From Conexibacter sp. CPCC 206217 (GTDB lineage: Bacteria; Actinomycetota; Thermoleophilia; Solirubrobacterales; Solirubrobacteraceae), in the NCBI RefSeq assembly GCF_030646165.1, contig NZ_JAUTDO010000007.1, positions 310,001-374,000 of the forward strand: a stretch of DNA of 64,000 bases. The letters are read 5' to 3'. Positions 16,532 through 28,364 of this stretch are shown in pieces. Within the stretch, counting starts at the first letter, position 1; each line of letters begins with the position of its first letter. The position numbers and the translations under genes are program-made. Below the pieces are notes generated by a model that was not told the origin of the DNA, did no database searches, and saw only the letters and a program-made list of their open reading frames with translations.

Positions 16532-19489
16532 ATGCGCCTCATGAACCCGCCAGAACCTCCGCCTGACGACGACGCGCCCTTCGGCGACGCCAACGTCGTC
16601 GACCCTCTGGTGCTCGCCGAGCGCCGCGCGCAGCGTGCGGAGCTGGGCGAGCAGGTCGCGTCGCGCCGCGCCGCCGACGCACAGGCGCTCGCCGCCGAGC
16701 TGGCGGCCGAACGCGCGCGCCTGGAGGCCGAGCTGGAGCAGGCCCGGCGCGAGCCCGAGCGCCTCAGTCGCCTCGTCGCCGAGCGCGAACGCGCCCTCAG
16801 AGCAGCCGAGCAGCGCTCGCACGGGGAGGAGGCGCAGCGGATCGAGGCCAGCGAGGCGCTCGCCGACCGCACCCGCAACTTCGAGGCGCAGCTGGCGGAC
16901 CTGCAGGCGGGCGCGCAGCGCGCCGAGGCCGCGGCCGCGGCGCAGCGCGAGGAGCTGCAGGCGCGCGTGGCGCGAGCGGAGGCTGAGGCGAGCGCTCAGC
17001 GCGAGGAGCTGCAGGCGCGCCTGGCACGCGCGGAGGCCGACGCGAGCACCCAGCGCGAGGAGCTGCAGGCGCGTTTGGCACGAGCGGAGGCCGAGGCGAG
17101 CGCCCAGCGCGAGGAGCTGCAGGCGCGTTTGGCACGAGCGGAGGCTGAAGCGGCGGCGCAGCGCAGCGACCGGAGCGAGCGCGCAGAGGCGGCTGACGAG
17201 TTGGCCGCGCGGGTCGCGGGTGCCGAGGCGCTCGCGCAGGAGCAGCGCAGGGAGCTGGCCGAGCAGACGGAGCGGGCGCGCCAGGCGGCGGCTCGCGCGG
17301 CGTCGGAGCTGGGAGCGCTGCGCGCGCGGGTGACGGAGGCCGAGCAGGTCGCCGCCGCCGCCGAGTCGGCGCGTCGGCGGGCGGAGGCCAAGCGCGCGGC
17401 CGCGCGCGAGAAGCGCCGCCGCGTCGTCGAAGAGCTCGAGCAGCTGGAGATGGAGCTGGCCTCCGCGCGCGCGGAAGCCAGCGCGGCACGCGAGGGCGCC
17501 GACGCCGTTCTCGTCGAGGTCGCCCACGAGCAGGCCGAGCGCGAGGCGCTGCGCACCGAGCTGATGCAGGCGCGCGCCGAGCGCGACGCCCTCCGCAGCG
17601 AGCTCGACCGCACTCGCGACGAGCACCACGCCGCAGCCGAGCAGCGTGCCGACGCGGTGCTCGCGGCGGCGGGTGCCGCGGAGCAGGCCGAGCAGGACGG
17701 GCCGGAGGATTCGGGCTTCGCGCTGGATCGTGCCGCGCATGAGTCGGACGCCGCCGCACCAGGACCGCATGCCGGGGATCGATCCCCGTCTGCCGCCCCC
17801 GGCGCACCGGCCGACTGGGCCGGCCGCCTGCGCGCCGAGCTGACGCTCGCGCGGGCGCGTCGTGGTGTGGCCGCGGGCGAGACGACGAGCGGCGCATCAC
17901 CTGCGACACATGCCGATCCGCCGAGCGCTGGCGCGTCCGCGCTGGAGCGCGAGCGACGGCTGGTCGACGAGCGCGCGGCCGCGCGGGCGCTGAATCCGGG
18001 CGGTGTGACGCCACGCGCGCTCGTGCCGCCGATCGATCAGCCGCTGACGGCCGCCGGCAGAGGGTCGGCGCGAGCGATATCGGTGACCGCGCTGGCGCTG
18101 GAGCGCGAGCGTTCGGGGCGCCTGCAGGCGCGGCTCGACAGACAGGCCGAGACCGAGCGCGAGCTGCGCGAGCAGGTCGTCGCGCTCGAACGCGCCGTCG
18201 CGTCGCGGATGGACGCGGAGCAGCGGATCGAGGGCGCGCTGAGGCGCGTTCGCGGCGAGCTCGAAGCCGCCAACGCGCTGCGGATGCTGACCGAGCGCGG
18301 CTCGCCGACCCGGTCGCTGATACCTGCGGCGGACAACGACCCCGAGGCGACCGCCGCGACGAGGGTCTCGCAGCCGCCGCTGGTCGAGCGGCTCGAGGTG
18401 GGCGCGGCGGAGCCGGATGCGCCCTCCGCGGTTGCGCCGACTGAGTCGGCTGCGCCTGCAGAGCCGGACGCACCTGCAGCTCCGACTGCGTCTGAGGAGG
18501 GAGTCGTGTCGCCGGAAGCCGACGCGGTCGCTGATCCGGCCGCTGTGCCGGCCGCGCCCCTGCCGGGCTTCGACGCCAACCGACTCAACGCCGCTCGCGA
18601 GCGGCTGCGGGCGACCGCGCCGCCGGTGGACGAGGACGATCAGGCGACGCTGCCGCCGGCTGACGACGAGGATCAGGCGACCGCGCCGTCGGCGCGCGAG
18701 GCGGACCAGTCGCCGGCGACGACCGTCGCCGTGCGCACGGCAACGGCTGTCCCCGCGCCGACGGGCCCTCCGGCGCCGTGGCTGCCGCTCGCCCTGAGGC
18801 GGCTCGGCCGCGACGATCCGGAGACGGCCGGGCGGATCGTCGTGGGGATGCTGCCGGCACAGGGGCTCGTCGCGACGCGCGCGCTCGCGTACGACCTGGT
18901 GCTGTCGGACCGTGGCACGGTCTCCGTCGACGTGAGGGACGGGCAGGCGGTGGTCAGAGCGCTTGACGGTCCGCGCGACGCGCACGGGCTCGACTTCCGC
19001 GTGATATCGACGCACACCGGTCTCGCCAGGCTGCTGCTGACGCGCCGCGGACTGCGCCGCCGGGCACGCGTGCGCGGCTCCCGCCGCCGCCTGCGCGAGC
19101 TGCGGGCGCTCACGCGCGAGCCGCTCGCGCTGCGGGACCTCGCGGCCAGCGGCGCGACGCTGGAGCCGGCGCTGGCGCTGTGGCTCGCGGCGTTGGCGAT
19201 CGACTCGTCCGCGACGTTCGGTCACCGCTTCACGATCGCCCACGCGCCGCTTCCGGGCGGTCCGCCCGACGCCTGGCTGCGGATACAGCACGGCGCGCCC
19301 CTCTCCGTCCTGCGCACGCGCCCGGGTGAGGAGCCGACCGTCACGCTGCGCTGCACGAGGGGCGCACTGCTCGCGCTGCTGGCCGGCATCACCCCGCCGC
19401 CCGGCGAGGGCGGCGTGATCGACGGCGATCTCGCCGCGCTCGAGCGCATCCGCAGCTGGATCCGCCAGACCGAGTTCCCCCACTCCTGA
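16532..19489 (+). CDS. Large coiled-coil protein with 18-residue repeats and a globular C-terminal domain
   Basis: 985 residues, not recognised as a named family. Residues about 30-390 are almost continuous heptad-like coiled coil rich in Ala, Glu, Arg and Leu. Four exact-length 18-residue repeats (xQREELQARLARAEAEAS) cover 137-208. A disordered Pro/Ala/Asp-rich region with further short coils follows (about 390-745). The last ~235 residues look folded (VVGMLPAQGLVATRALAYDL, and TVTLRCTRGALLALLAG near the end); the latter loosely resembles an SCP2/sterol-carrier-like fold, which is a weak guess. There is no signal peptide or membrane segment. Start may be 16532 or the ATG at 16541. A cytoskeletal or scaffold role is possible but unproven. 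Confidence 0.75.
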   Translation: MRLMNPPEPPPDDDAPFGDANVVDPLVLAERRAQRAELGEQVASRRAADAQALAAELAAERARLEAELEQARREPERLSRLVAERERALRAAEQRSHGEEAQRIEASEALADRTRNFEAQLADLQAGAQRAEAAAAAQREELQARVARAEAEASAQREELQARLARAEADASTQREELQARLARAEAEASAQREELQARLARAEAEAAAQRSDRSERAEAADELAARVAGAEALAQEQRRELAEQTERARQAAARAASELGALRARVTEAEQVAAAAESARRRAEAKRAAAREKRRRVVEELEQLEMELASARAEASAAREGADAVLVEVAHEQAEREALRTELMQARAERDALRSELDRTRDEHHAAAEQRADAVLAAAGAAEQAEQDGPEDSGFALDRAAHESDAAAPGPHAGDRSPSAAPGAPADWAGRLRAELTLARARRGVAAGETTSGASPATHADPPSAGASALERERRLVDERAAARALNPGGVTPRALVPPIDQPLTAAGRGSARAISVTALALERERSGRLQARLDRQAETERELREQVVALERAVASRMDAEQRIEGALRRVRGELEAANALRMLTERGSPTRSLIPAADNDPEATAATRVSQPPLVERLEVGAAEPDAPSAVAPTESAAPAEPDAPAAPTASEEGVVSPEADAVADPAAVPAAPLPGFDANRLNAARERLRATAPPVDEDDQATLPPADDEDQATAPSAREADQSPATTVAVRTATAVPAPTGPPAPWLPLALRRLGRDDPETAGRIVVGMLPAQGLVATRALAYDLVLSDRGTVSVDVRDGQAVVRALDGPRDAHGLDFRVISTHTGLARLLLTRRGLRRRARVRGSRRRLRELRALTREPLALRDLAASGATLEPALALWLAALAIDSSATFGHRFTIAHAPLPGGPPDAWLRIQHGAPLSVLRTRPGEEPTVTLRCTRGALLALLAGITPPPGEGGVIDGDLAALERIRSWIRQTEFPHS
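16940..17155 (+). repeat. 54-bp tandem repeat, four copies, in the coiled-coil gene
   Basis: Units begin at 16940, 16994, 17048 and 17102. Each encodes 18 residues with consensus AQREELQARLARAEAEAS. Units differ at only a few bases, indicating recent duplication. Confidence 0.88.
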
Positions 19490-19523
19490 GCGGGCGGCTC
19501 GCGCGCCGCGCTTGCTCGCCCGC
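19490..19523 (+). terminator. Possible GC hairpin after the coiled-coil gene
   Basis: GCGGGCG (19490-19496) and CGCCCGC (19517-19523) can pair over a 20-nt loop directly after the stop codon. No T-tract follows, so termination is uncertain. Confidence 0.3.
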
Positions 19524-19580
19524 GCCGCTGACCTGCGGCCACGGCGTCCTCTTGGCGTGTCCGATTTCCACCACCGCCAG

Positions 19581-19605
19581 TTTGCTGTGGTTATACGACA
19601 GCAAA
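19581..19605. promoter_or_regulatory. Candidate operator: 8-bp inverted repeat in an AT-rich island
   Basis: TTTGCTGT, spacer GGTTATACG, ACAGCAAA: perfect 8-bp arms with a 9-bp spacer. The spacer holds TTATAC, a -10-like string. The site lies about 80 bp before the esterase start and is markedly AT-rich for this DNA. It looks like a dimeric repressor site. Confidence 0.5.
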
Positions 19606-19671
19606 TTTGCGCTCCTCGGTCACGCGGGTGCCGGTGCGCGGGAACCGGCTCGTGGCCCGACACGCCGCGGT

Positions 19672-19677
19672 TAGGCT
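19672..19677 (+). promoter_or_regulatory. -10 element (TAGGCT) for the esterase gene
   Basis: TAGGCT ends 7 nt before the ATG at 19685 with no ribosome site between. This supports that start over the upstream TTG at 19607. Confidence 0.5.
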
Positions 19678-19684
19678 GGCGCCG

Positions 19685-20869
19685 ATGCTGGAGGCGCCGC
19701 CACTGGGCGAGGTTTTTCATGGTCCCGCCAGCGCGCAGACGCGCGCGCTGGAGCGGACGCTGCGGCGCACCTGGATCCCGCTCGCGCGCTCGTGGCGACT
19801 GACCCCGCGCGGCATCCGCCTGCTCAAGCGCGTCACCGATCCCAGCGGCCGCGTCCCGGTGCTGCGCGGGACGCGCGTCGTGCCCGCGCGGGTCGGCGGC
19901 CGCCCGGCCGAGTGGGTGCTCGCCCCGCGCGCGCTGGAGCAGCCCGGCGTGTCGCCGCACGCCGCCCCCGCCACCGACGCCCCGATCCTGCTCTACCTGC
20001 ACGGCGGCGGGTACGTCTTCGGCTCCCCGCGCACGCATCGCAACCTCGTCTCGCGGCTGTCGCACGTAAGCGGGCTCGCCGCGCTCTCGCTCGACTACCG
20101 ACTGCCGCCGGAGGCGACGCTGCCGGCGCCGATCGAGGACGCGCTGGCGGCGTACGCGCAGCTGCTGGCCGAGGGGCGCAGCGCGGAGCGGATCGTCGTC
20201 GCGGGCGACTCGGCCGGCGGCAACCTCGCGCTCGCGCTGGCGCTGCACGCCGTCGAGGCGCGGCTGCCGCGACCGGCGGGACTCGTGCTGCTGTCGCCCT
20301 GGGCCGACCTGACGCACAGCGGCGAGTCGTTCACGCGCAACGGGCTGATCGACCCCTTCATCCCGCCGGTCGCGCTGAAGCGCTTCGCGCAGGTCGCGGC
20401 GGGCGGGGCGGACCCGGCCGGCTGGCGCATCTCGCCGCTGTTCGCGCCCGAGCAGCTGTGGCGCGAGGCGATCCCGCCGCTGCACATCCAGGTCGGCTCG
20501 ACCGAGCTGCTGCTCGACGACGCGCGCGCGATCGCGCGGCGCTCGCACGGGACGGGACTGGCGGCGGGGGCCGGCGCGGACGGCGCGGCGAGGAAGGCGG
20601 ACGGCGCCGACAGCGCGGCGGGAGCCGACGACGCGCTCGCCCGCCCTGCCGAGATGCACGTGTTCGAGCGCCAGCCGCATGTCGTGCCGCTGTGGGCCGG
20701 GACGCCGGAGGCGCGCACGGCGCTGCAGCTGATCGGGCAGTTCGCCAGCTCGGTGTTGGCACCTGCGAGCTCTCCCGCGCCACCCACGATCGATGACGCG
20801 GCGACTGCGGCGGAGCTGCCGCCGGAGGCCGACGCGCCGCGATCCCAAACGGCGCCGGGCGATCCGTAA
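19685..20869 (+). CDS. Alpha/beta-hydrolase, hormone-sensitive-lipase-type esterase
   Basis: 394 residues. The core carries the HSL-family oxyanion motif LYLHGGGYVFGSP, the nucleophile elbow VVAGDSAGGNLALAL, and a histidine in FERQPHVVPLW that fits the triad; the acid is likely in the GSTELLLDDA region. Such enzymes cut short-chain esters. A Gly/Ala/Asp-rich insert of about 35 residues precedes the histidine, and a Pro/Ala-rich tail of about 35 residues follows the fold. No signal peptide is evident. Start chosen at the ATG behind TAGGCT. A candidate operator lies upstream. Confidence 0.85.
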   Translation: MLEAPPLGEVFHGPASAQTRALERTLRRTWIPLARSWRLTPRGIRLLKRVTDPSGRVPVLRGTRVVPARVGGRPAEWVLAPRALEQPGVSPHAAPATDAPILLYLHGGGYVFGSPRTHRNLVSRLSHVSGLAALSLDYRLPPEATLPAPIEDALAAYAQLLAEGRSAERIVVAGDSAGGNLALALALHAVEARLPRPAGLVLLSPWADLTHSGESFTRNGLIDPFIPPVALKRFAQVAAGGADPAGWRISPLFAPEQLWREAIPPLHIQVGSTELLLDDARAIARRSHGTGLAAGAGADGAARKADGADSAAGADDALARPAEMHVFERQPHVVPLWAGTPEARTALQLIGQFASSVLAPASSPAPPTIDDAATAAELPPEADAPRSQTAPGDP

Positions 20870-20887
20870 GGTGTCCGCGGGGCCGCC

Positions 20888-20893
20888 TATTCT
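20888..20893 (+). promoter_or_regulatory. -10 element (TATTCT) for dnaE
   Basis: TATTCT ends 10 nt before the dnaE ATG; no ribosome site between. It lies just after the end of the esterase frame. Confidence 0.45.
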
Positions 20894-20903
20894 CACTATC
20901 CCG

Positions 20904-24442
<3,539 letters not shown>

Positions 24443-24446
<4 letters not shown>

Positions 24447-25303
24447 CCTCTACGGGCCTTCAACCCTCTTCTGCGGAGTCTGTTCGCGTAGACGATCTCC
24501 TCCGCCGTCGTCCCTCTCTTGTCCGGCCCAGGCGTCTCCAGCACGACGGGGAGGTCCTCGAAGCGGGGTTCGGAGAGGAACGCGCTTATGCCCGCTTCGC
24601 CGATCTCGCCCTCGCCGAGGTTGGCGTGGCGGTCGCGGTTGGAGCCCAGCGGCGTCTGCGAGTCGTTGAGGTGCACGGCGCCGAGGCGGTCGAGGCCGAC
24701 TGCCGCGTCGAAGCGGTCGACCGTCTCCGTCAGCGCCTCGATGCTGCGCACGTCGTAGCCGGACGCGAGCAGGTGGCAGGAGTCGAGGCAGACGCCGAGC
24801 CGTCTGCCGCCGCCGGCGGCGTCGATCAGCTCCTGCAGCTCCTCGAACGAGCGGCCGAGCGTGCCGCCCGTGCCGGCGGTGTCCTCCAGCAGCAGCAGGC
24901 TGTGGTCGGTCTCCGCCAGCGCCTCCTCGAAGACCTTCCCGGCGCGCGCGATCGCCGGCCCGACCTCGCCTCTCAGCGCCGAGCCGGGGTGCAGCACGAC
25001 GCTTGCGCCGATCCCGTCCGCGACGCGCAGCGACTGCTGCAGCGAGGCGAGCGACTTCTTGCGGATCTCGGGATCCTCGCTGGCGCAGTTGATCAGGTAG
25101 ACCGCGTGGATCAGGACCGCGTCGATCGGCGAGTCGTCCATCGCGGCTCTGAAGGCGGCGAAGTCGTCCTCGGAGTACGCGGTCGGTCTCCACATCCGCG
25201 GCGACTGGTTGAAGATCTGGATCGAGCGGCAGCCTCTCTCGACACCGCGCTCGACCGCTTTGTCGAGACCTCCGGCCTGTGACACGTGGGTGCCGATTAG
25301 CAT
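24443..25303 (-). CDS. nfo: Endonuclease IV (AP endonuclease)
   Basis: Cuts DNA at abasic sites in base-excision repair, using three zinc ions. 286 residues of the TIM-barrel family: MLIGTHVSQAGGLDKA, QIFNQSPRMW, HAVYLIN, LLEDTAGTGGTLG, GVCLDSCHLLASGYD, HLNDSQTPLGSNRDRHANLGEGEIG, and VLETPGP. GGAG lies 5 nt before the ATG. It converges on dnaE with stops overlapping (TAG forward, TAA reverse) and diverges from gltX with only 9 bp between start codons. Confidence 0.94.
25298..25303 (+). promoter_or_regulatory. -10 element (TAGCAT) for gltX, overlapping the nfo start codon
   Basis: TAGCAT ends 9 nt before the gltX ATG; its last three bases are the complement of the nfo ATG. gltX has no ribosome site, so a leaderless or near-leaderless mRNA is likely. 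Confidence 0.5.
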
Positions 25304-25312
25304 GCTGACTCC

Positions 25313-26650
25313 ATGAAAGTTCGATTCGCTCCTTCTCCGACAGGCGCGCTGCACATCGGCGGCGCACGCACAGCCCTCTACAACTGGCTGCTCGCCCGTG
25401 GCAGCGGCGGCAGGCTGGTGTTGCGGATCGAAGATACCGACCGCGAACGCTCCACCCCCGAGAACGTCGAGCAGATCCTCGACGCGCTGAGCTGGCTGCA
25501 GCTCGACTTCGACGAGGGGCCGATCTTCCAGACGGCGAACGCGCCGCGCCACCAGGAGGCGCTGCAGAAGCTGCTCGACTCCGGCCACGCGTACCGCACG
25601 ACCGCGACCGGCGACGACGTCAGAGCGTGGAAGGCGCAGCACGGCGACGACCGCGGCTATCGCGGCACGCCGCAGGACGCGGGCGCGATCCGCCTGCGCG
25701 TGCCCGACGACGGTGAGACGGTCGTACACGACGCGATCCGCGGCGACGCGACCTTCCAGCACGTGCACATGGACGACCCCGTGATCGCCCGTGCGGACGG
25801 CTCTGTGCTCTACAACTTCGCGGTCGCGATCGACGACCTCGACGCCGGCATCACGCATGTCGTGCGCGGCGAGGACCACCTCTCCAACACGCCCAAGCAA
25901 CTGCTCGTGTTCGAGGCGCTCGGCGAGAGAGCGCCCGTCTACGCGCACCTGCCGCTGCTGCACGGCCCGGACGGCAAGAAGCTGTCCAAGCGCCACGGCG
26001 CCGCCTCCGTGCAGGAGCTGCGCGACCAGGGCTACCTGCCCGAGGCCGTCAACAACTACGTCGCGCTGCTGGGGGCCGGCTTCGACCCCGAGCGCGAGCT
26101 GTTCACCGTGCAGGAGCTGTCCGAGCTGCTCAGACTCGAGAGAATCTCGAAGTCGCCGGCCGTCTTCGACGAGAGAAAGCTGCGCCACATCAACGGCATC
26201 TACCTGCGCGAGCTGTCGGTCGACGAGCTGACGAGCCGGCTGGAGACGTTCACGGGTCGCAGCGGACTGCGCGACGCGGTCGAGATCAGCCGCGAGAAGA
26301 TCCAGACGCTCGCCGACTTCTGGCCGCTGGCCGGCTTCTTCTTCGACGGCCCCGGCGACGACGCCAGAGCGTGGGAGAAGACGTTTGCGGTCGAGGGCTC
26401 GCACGAAGGCTTGCAGGCCGCGCGCGACGTGCTGGCGACGCTGGAGCCGTTCACGCAGGAGTCCGTCGAGGCCGCTCTGCGTGGGGTGCTGGAGGCGAAC
26501 GAATGGAAGCCCAAGCACGTCTTCCAGCCGGTCCGCGTGGCGATCGCGGGCACGACGATCTCGCCCGGGATCTTCGAGTCCGTGGCGCTGCTGGGACGCG
26601 ATCAGACGCTCGCGCGCATCGACGCCGCATTGGCGCGTATCGGCGCCTGA
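25313..26650 (+). CDS. gltX: Glutamyl-tRNA synthetase
   Basis: Class I synthetase, 445 residues. It starts directly with MKVRFAPSPTGALHIGGARTA (HIGH motif), has the ADGSVLYNFAVAIDD stretch, the KLSKRHGA (KMSKS) loop and an alpha-helical anticodon-binding half. GatCAB is encoded in the same window and no GlnRS is seen, so this enzyme probably also charges tRNA-Gln with glutamate (inference). No ribosome site precedes the ATG; a TAGCAT box does. Confidence 0.95.
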   Translation: MKVRFAPSPTGALHIGGARTALYNWLLARGSGGRLVLRIEDTDRERSTPENVEQILDALSWLQLDFDEGPIFQTANAPRHQEALQKLLDSGHAYRTTATGDDVRAWKAQHGDDRGYRGTPQDAGAIRLRVPDDGETVVHDAIRGDATFQHVHMDDPVIARADGSVLYNFAVAIDDLDAGITHVVRGEDHLSNTPKQLLVFEALGERAPVYAHLPLLHGPDGKKLSKRHGAASVQELRDQGYLPEAVNNYVALLGAGFDPERELFTVQELSELLRLERISKSPAVFDERKLRHINGIYLRELSVDELTSRLETFTGRSGLRDAVEISREKIQTLADFWPLAGFFFDGPGDDARAWEKTFAVEGSHEGLQAARDVLATLEPFTQESVEAALRGVLEANEWKPKHVFQPVRVAIAGTTISPGIFESVALLGRDQTLARIDAALARIGA

Positions 26651-26682
26651 GCCCATTGACGGTCTGTCAAGCTCGGTTGCCC

Positions 26683-26710
26683 TCAACTCGAAGGCCTGGG
26701 ATGCCGATAA
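26683..26710 (+). promoter_or_regulatory. FliA/WhiG (sigma-28)-type promoter
   Basis: TCAA (26683-26686), 16 bp, then GCCGATAA (26703-26710). The -10 is a full match to the known FliA/WhiG consensus GCCGATAA; the -35 differs from TAAA at one base. It lies 87 bp before the HD/HDOD-LuxR gene. The leader can form GGATCG/CGATCC pairing (26718-26723 with 26752-26757). Confidence 0.55.
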
Positions 26711-26797
26711 CCTGAACGGATCGGGACAGCGGCTGACCAGGCTGGGCTGGGCGATCCCCTCGGCACGCATGAGGCGGCCGAGGCTCATGAGAACGCC

Positions 26798-27892
26798 ATG
26801 ACGCCACCGACACTCACCGCCAGCTTGAGCTCTCCGGCCAACGCCACCGACGCCGGTTTTCCGCGCCACCACAACGAGGGGCACGGGCGTCGGCTGACGG
26901 CCGCCTTCGAGGCGCTCGAAGCCTTCCCCGTGCTGGCGGAGTCGCGCAACCGCGTCCTGCGCCTGTTCACGCAGGAAAGGCCGCCGACCGCCGAGATCGT
27001 CGCGGCGGTCGAGTCCGACGTCGCGCTCGCGATCGCGACGCTGCGGCTCGCCAACCGCGTCGACGGCAGGTCGCGGGGCAGAGTCGACTCCGTCGTGAAG
27101 GCCGTCAGCGTGCTCTCACCGGCGGCCGTGCAGGCGCTCGCGAGCCGCGCCCGCACGTTCGACTTCTTCGAGCGCAGCGGCATCTGGGAGGGAACGCCCG
27201 AGCGCTTCCGCCTGCACGGCGTCGCGACGCAGCGCGCGGCCGACCGGCTCGCGACCGAGCTCGGCTACGAGGACCGCGACCGCCTGATGGTCACCTCGCT
27301 GCTGCACGACATCGGCAAGCTCGTGCTCAGCCACGCCTACCCGGGCTACCCGAGGCAGGTCCACGGCGACGCCAGAACGCCGGAGGAGCGGATCCACCGC
27401 GAGCGGCGCGAGTTGGGCGTCGACCACGCGCTCGTCGGCGGCGTGCTCGCGCGCCGCTGGGGCCTGCCGAAGTCGATCGCCTCGACGATCGAGCGCCACC
27501 ACAGCGACGACGCCGACGGCGAGGCGGCGCTCGTGAGGTTGGCGGACATGCTGGCGCACTACGGCCATGGCGAGGCCGTCTCCCCGAGCGAGATGCTGTC
27601 GACGGCGCGCCTGGTCGGGATCGGCCCGGCGGAGCTGCGCGCGGTGATGTACGACCTGCCGTACTCCTCCGGCGCCAACCGCCAGCGCGCGCTCGACCCG
27701 TGCCCGCTGTCGACGCGCGAGACGGATGTGCTCAGACGCCTCGGGCAGGGCAAGGTCTACAAGCAGATCGCCCACGAGCTGGAGCTGTCGACCAGCACGG
27801 TCCGCACCCACCTGCACAACATCTACGGCAAGCTGGGCGCGGTCGACCGCGCCCAGGCTGTCCTGATCGCGACCGAACGCGGCTGGATCTAG
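26798..27892 (+). CDS. HD/HDOD-domain protein fused to a LuxR-type DNA-binding domain
   Basis: 364 residues. Residues about 30-290 form an HDOD-like helical domain: FEALEAFPVLAES start, ATLRLANRV, and an HD pair H170-D171 in TSLLHDIGKLVLSHAYPGY, with further histidines (GVDHALVGG, ERHHSDD). Residues about 304-364 are a complete LuxR helix-turn-helix: LSTRETDVLRRLGQGKVYKQIA, then STSTVRTHLHNIYGKL. HDOD proteins are regulatory; the tail implies direct promoter binding, so this may be a one-component regulator. A FliA-like promoter upstream suggests it belongs to a motility or development regulon. Whether the HD site hydrolyses a nucleotide is open. Confidence 0.85.
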   Translation: MTPPTLTASLSSPANATDAGFPRHHNEGHGRRLTAAFEALEAFPVLAESRNRVLRLFTQERPPTAEIVAAVESDVALAIATLRLANRVDGRSRGRVDSVVKAVSVLSPAAVQALASRARTFDFFERSGIWEGTPERFRLHGVATQRAADRLATELGYEDRDRLMVTSLLHDIGKLVLSHAYPGYPRQVHGDARTPEERIHRERRELGVDHALVGGVLARRWGLPKSIASTIERHHSDDADGEAALVRLADMLAHYGHGEAVSPSEMLSTARLVGIGPAELRAVMYDLPYSSGANRQRALDPCPLSTRETDVLRRLGQGKVYKQIAHELELSTSTVRTHLHNIYGKLGAVDRAQAVLIATERGWI

Positions 27893-27947
27893 TGGCGCGC
27901 CGGACACGGCGGCCGTCACCCGACCCACCACGGGCCGCTGCGCGGCT

Positions 27948-28337
27948 CTACGCGGCACTCAGCAGCCGGTGACGCGAACGCACGAGATGGGTCAGCAAGG
28001 CCGCAACCGCAACCCCGGCGGCGTCGATCGCGACGTCGCGTGGCGCTCCGGAACGACCGGACACGAACGTCTGGTGAAACTCGTCCGTGCCGGCATAGCC
28101 GATCGCAATCGCCGCCGCGATCCAGCCGGCGCGACGGTCCCAGCCGAGCGCGCGCAGCCACAGCAGCCACAGCAGGCCGTACTCGAACATGTGCACGAAC
28201 TTGCGCCCGACCAGGTCGATCCAGCCGAGGTCGGTGCCGAGGTTGGGCTGCGCCGAGAGGTAGTAGATGACGCCCATCAGGGCGAGTGGTGGACCAAGAC
28301 GACCGGTCCAGTGTGCGAGCCGTCGCGCCTGTGACAT
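27948..28337 (-). CDS. VanZ-like membrane protein
   Basis: 129 residues with about four membrane segments. The sequence PNLGTDLGWIDLVGRKFVHMFEYGLLW followed by GYAGTDEFHQTFVSGRSGAPRDVAIDAAG is the VanZ family pattern, with the conserved acidic/His motif DEFHQ and R-D-x-x-x-D. The family's founder gives teicoplanin resistance; most members are of unknown role. The ATG at 28337 follows a TAGGAT box by 10 nt; an upstream ATG at 28349 would lie inside that box. Divergent from the Rrf2 gene. Confidence 0.82.
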   Translation of the reverse strand: MSQARRLAHWTGRLGPPLALMGVIYYLSAQPNLGTDLGWIDLVGRKFVHMFEYGLLWLLWLRALGWDRRAGWIAAAIAIGYAGTDEFHQTFVSGRSGAPRDVAIDAAGVAVAALLTHLVRSRHRLLSAA

Positions 28338-28347
28338 ACCATCGGTC

Positions 28348-28353
28348 ATCCTA
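28348..28353 (-). promoter_or_regulatory. -10 element (TAGGAT, reverse) for the VanZ-like gene
   Basis: TAGGAT on the reverse strand ends 10 nt before the ATG at 28337. Confidence 0.4.
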
Positions 28354-28364
28354 AGGAACGCGCG

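Noticed and set aside
26656..26670. TTGAC-N5-GTCAA after gltX as terminator or operator
   Set aside because: Only 5-bp arms, no T-tract, and no -10 at a usable distance; chance is plausible.
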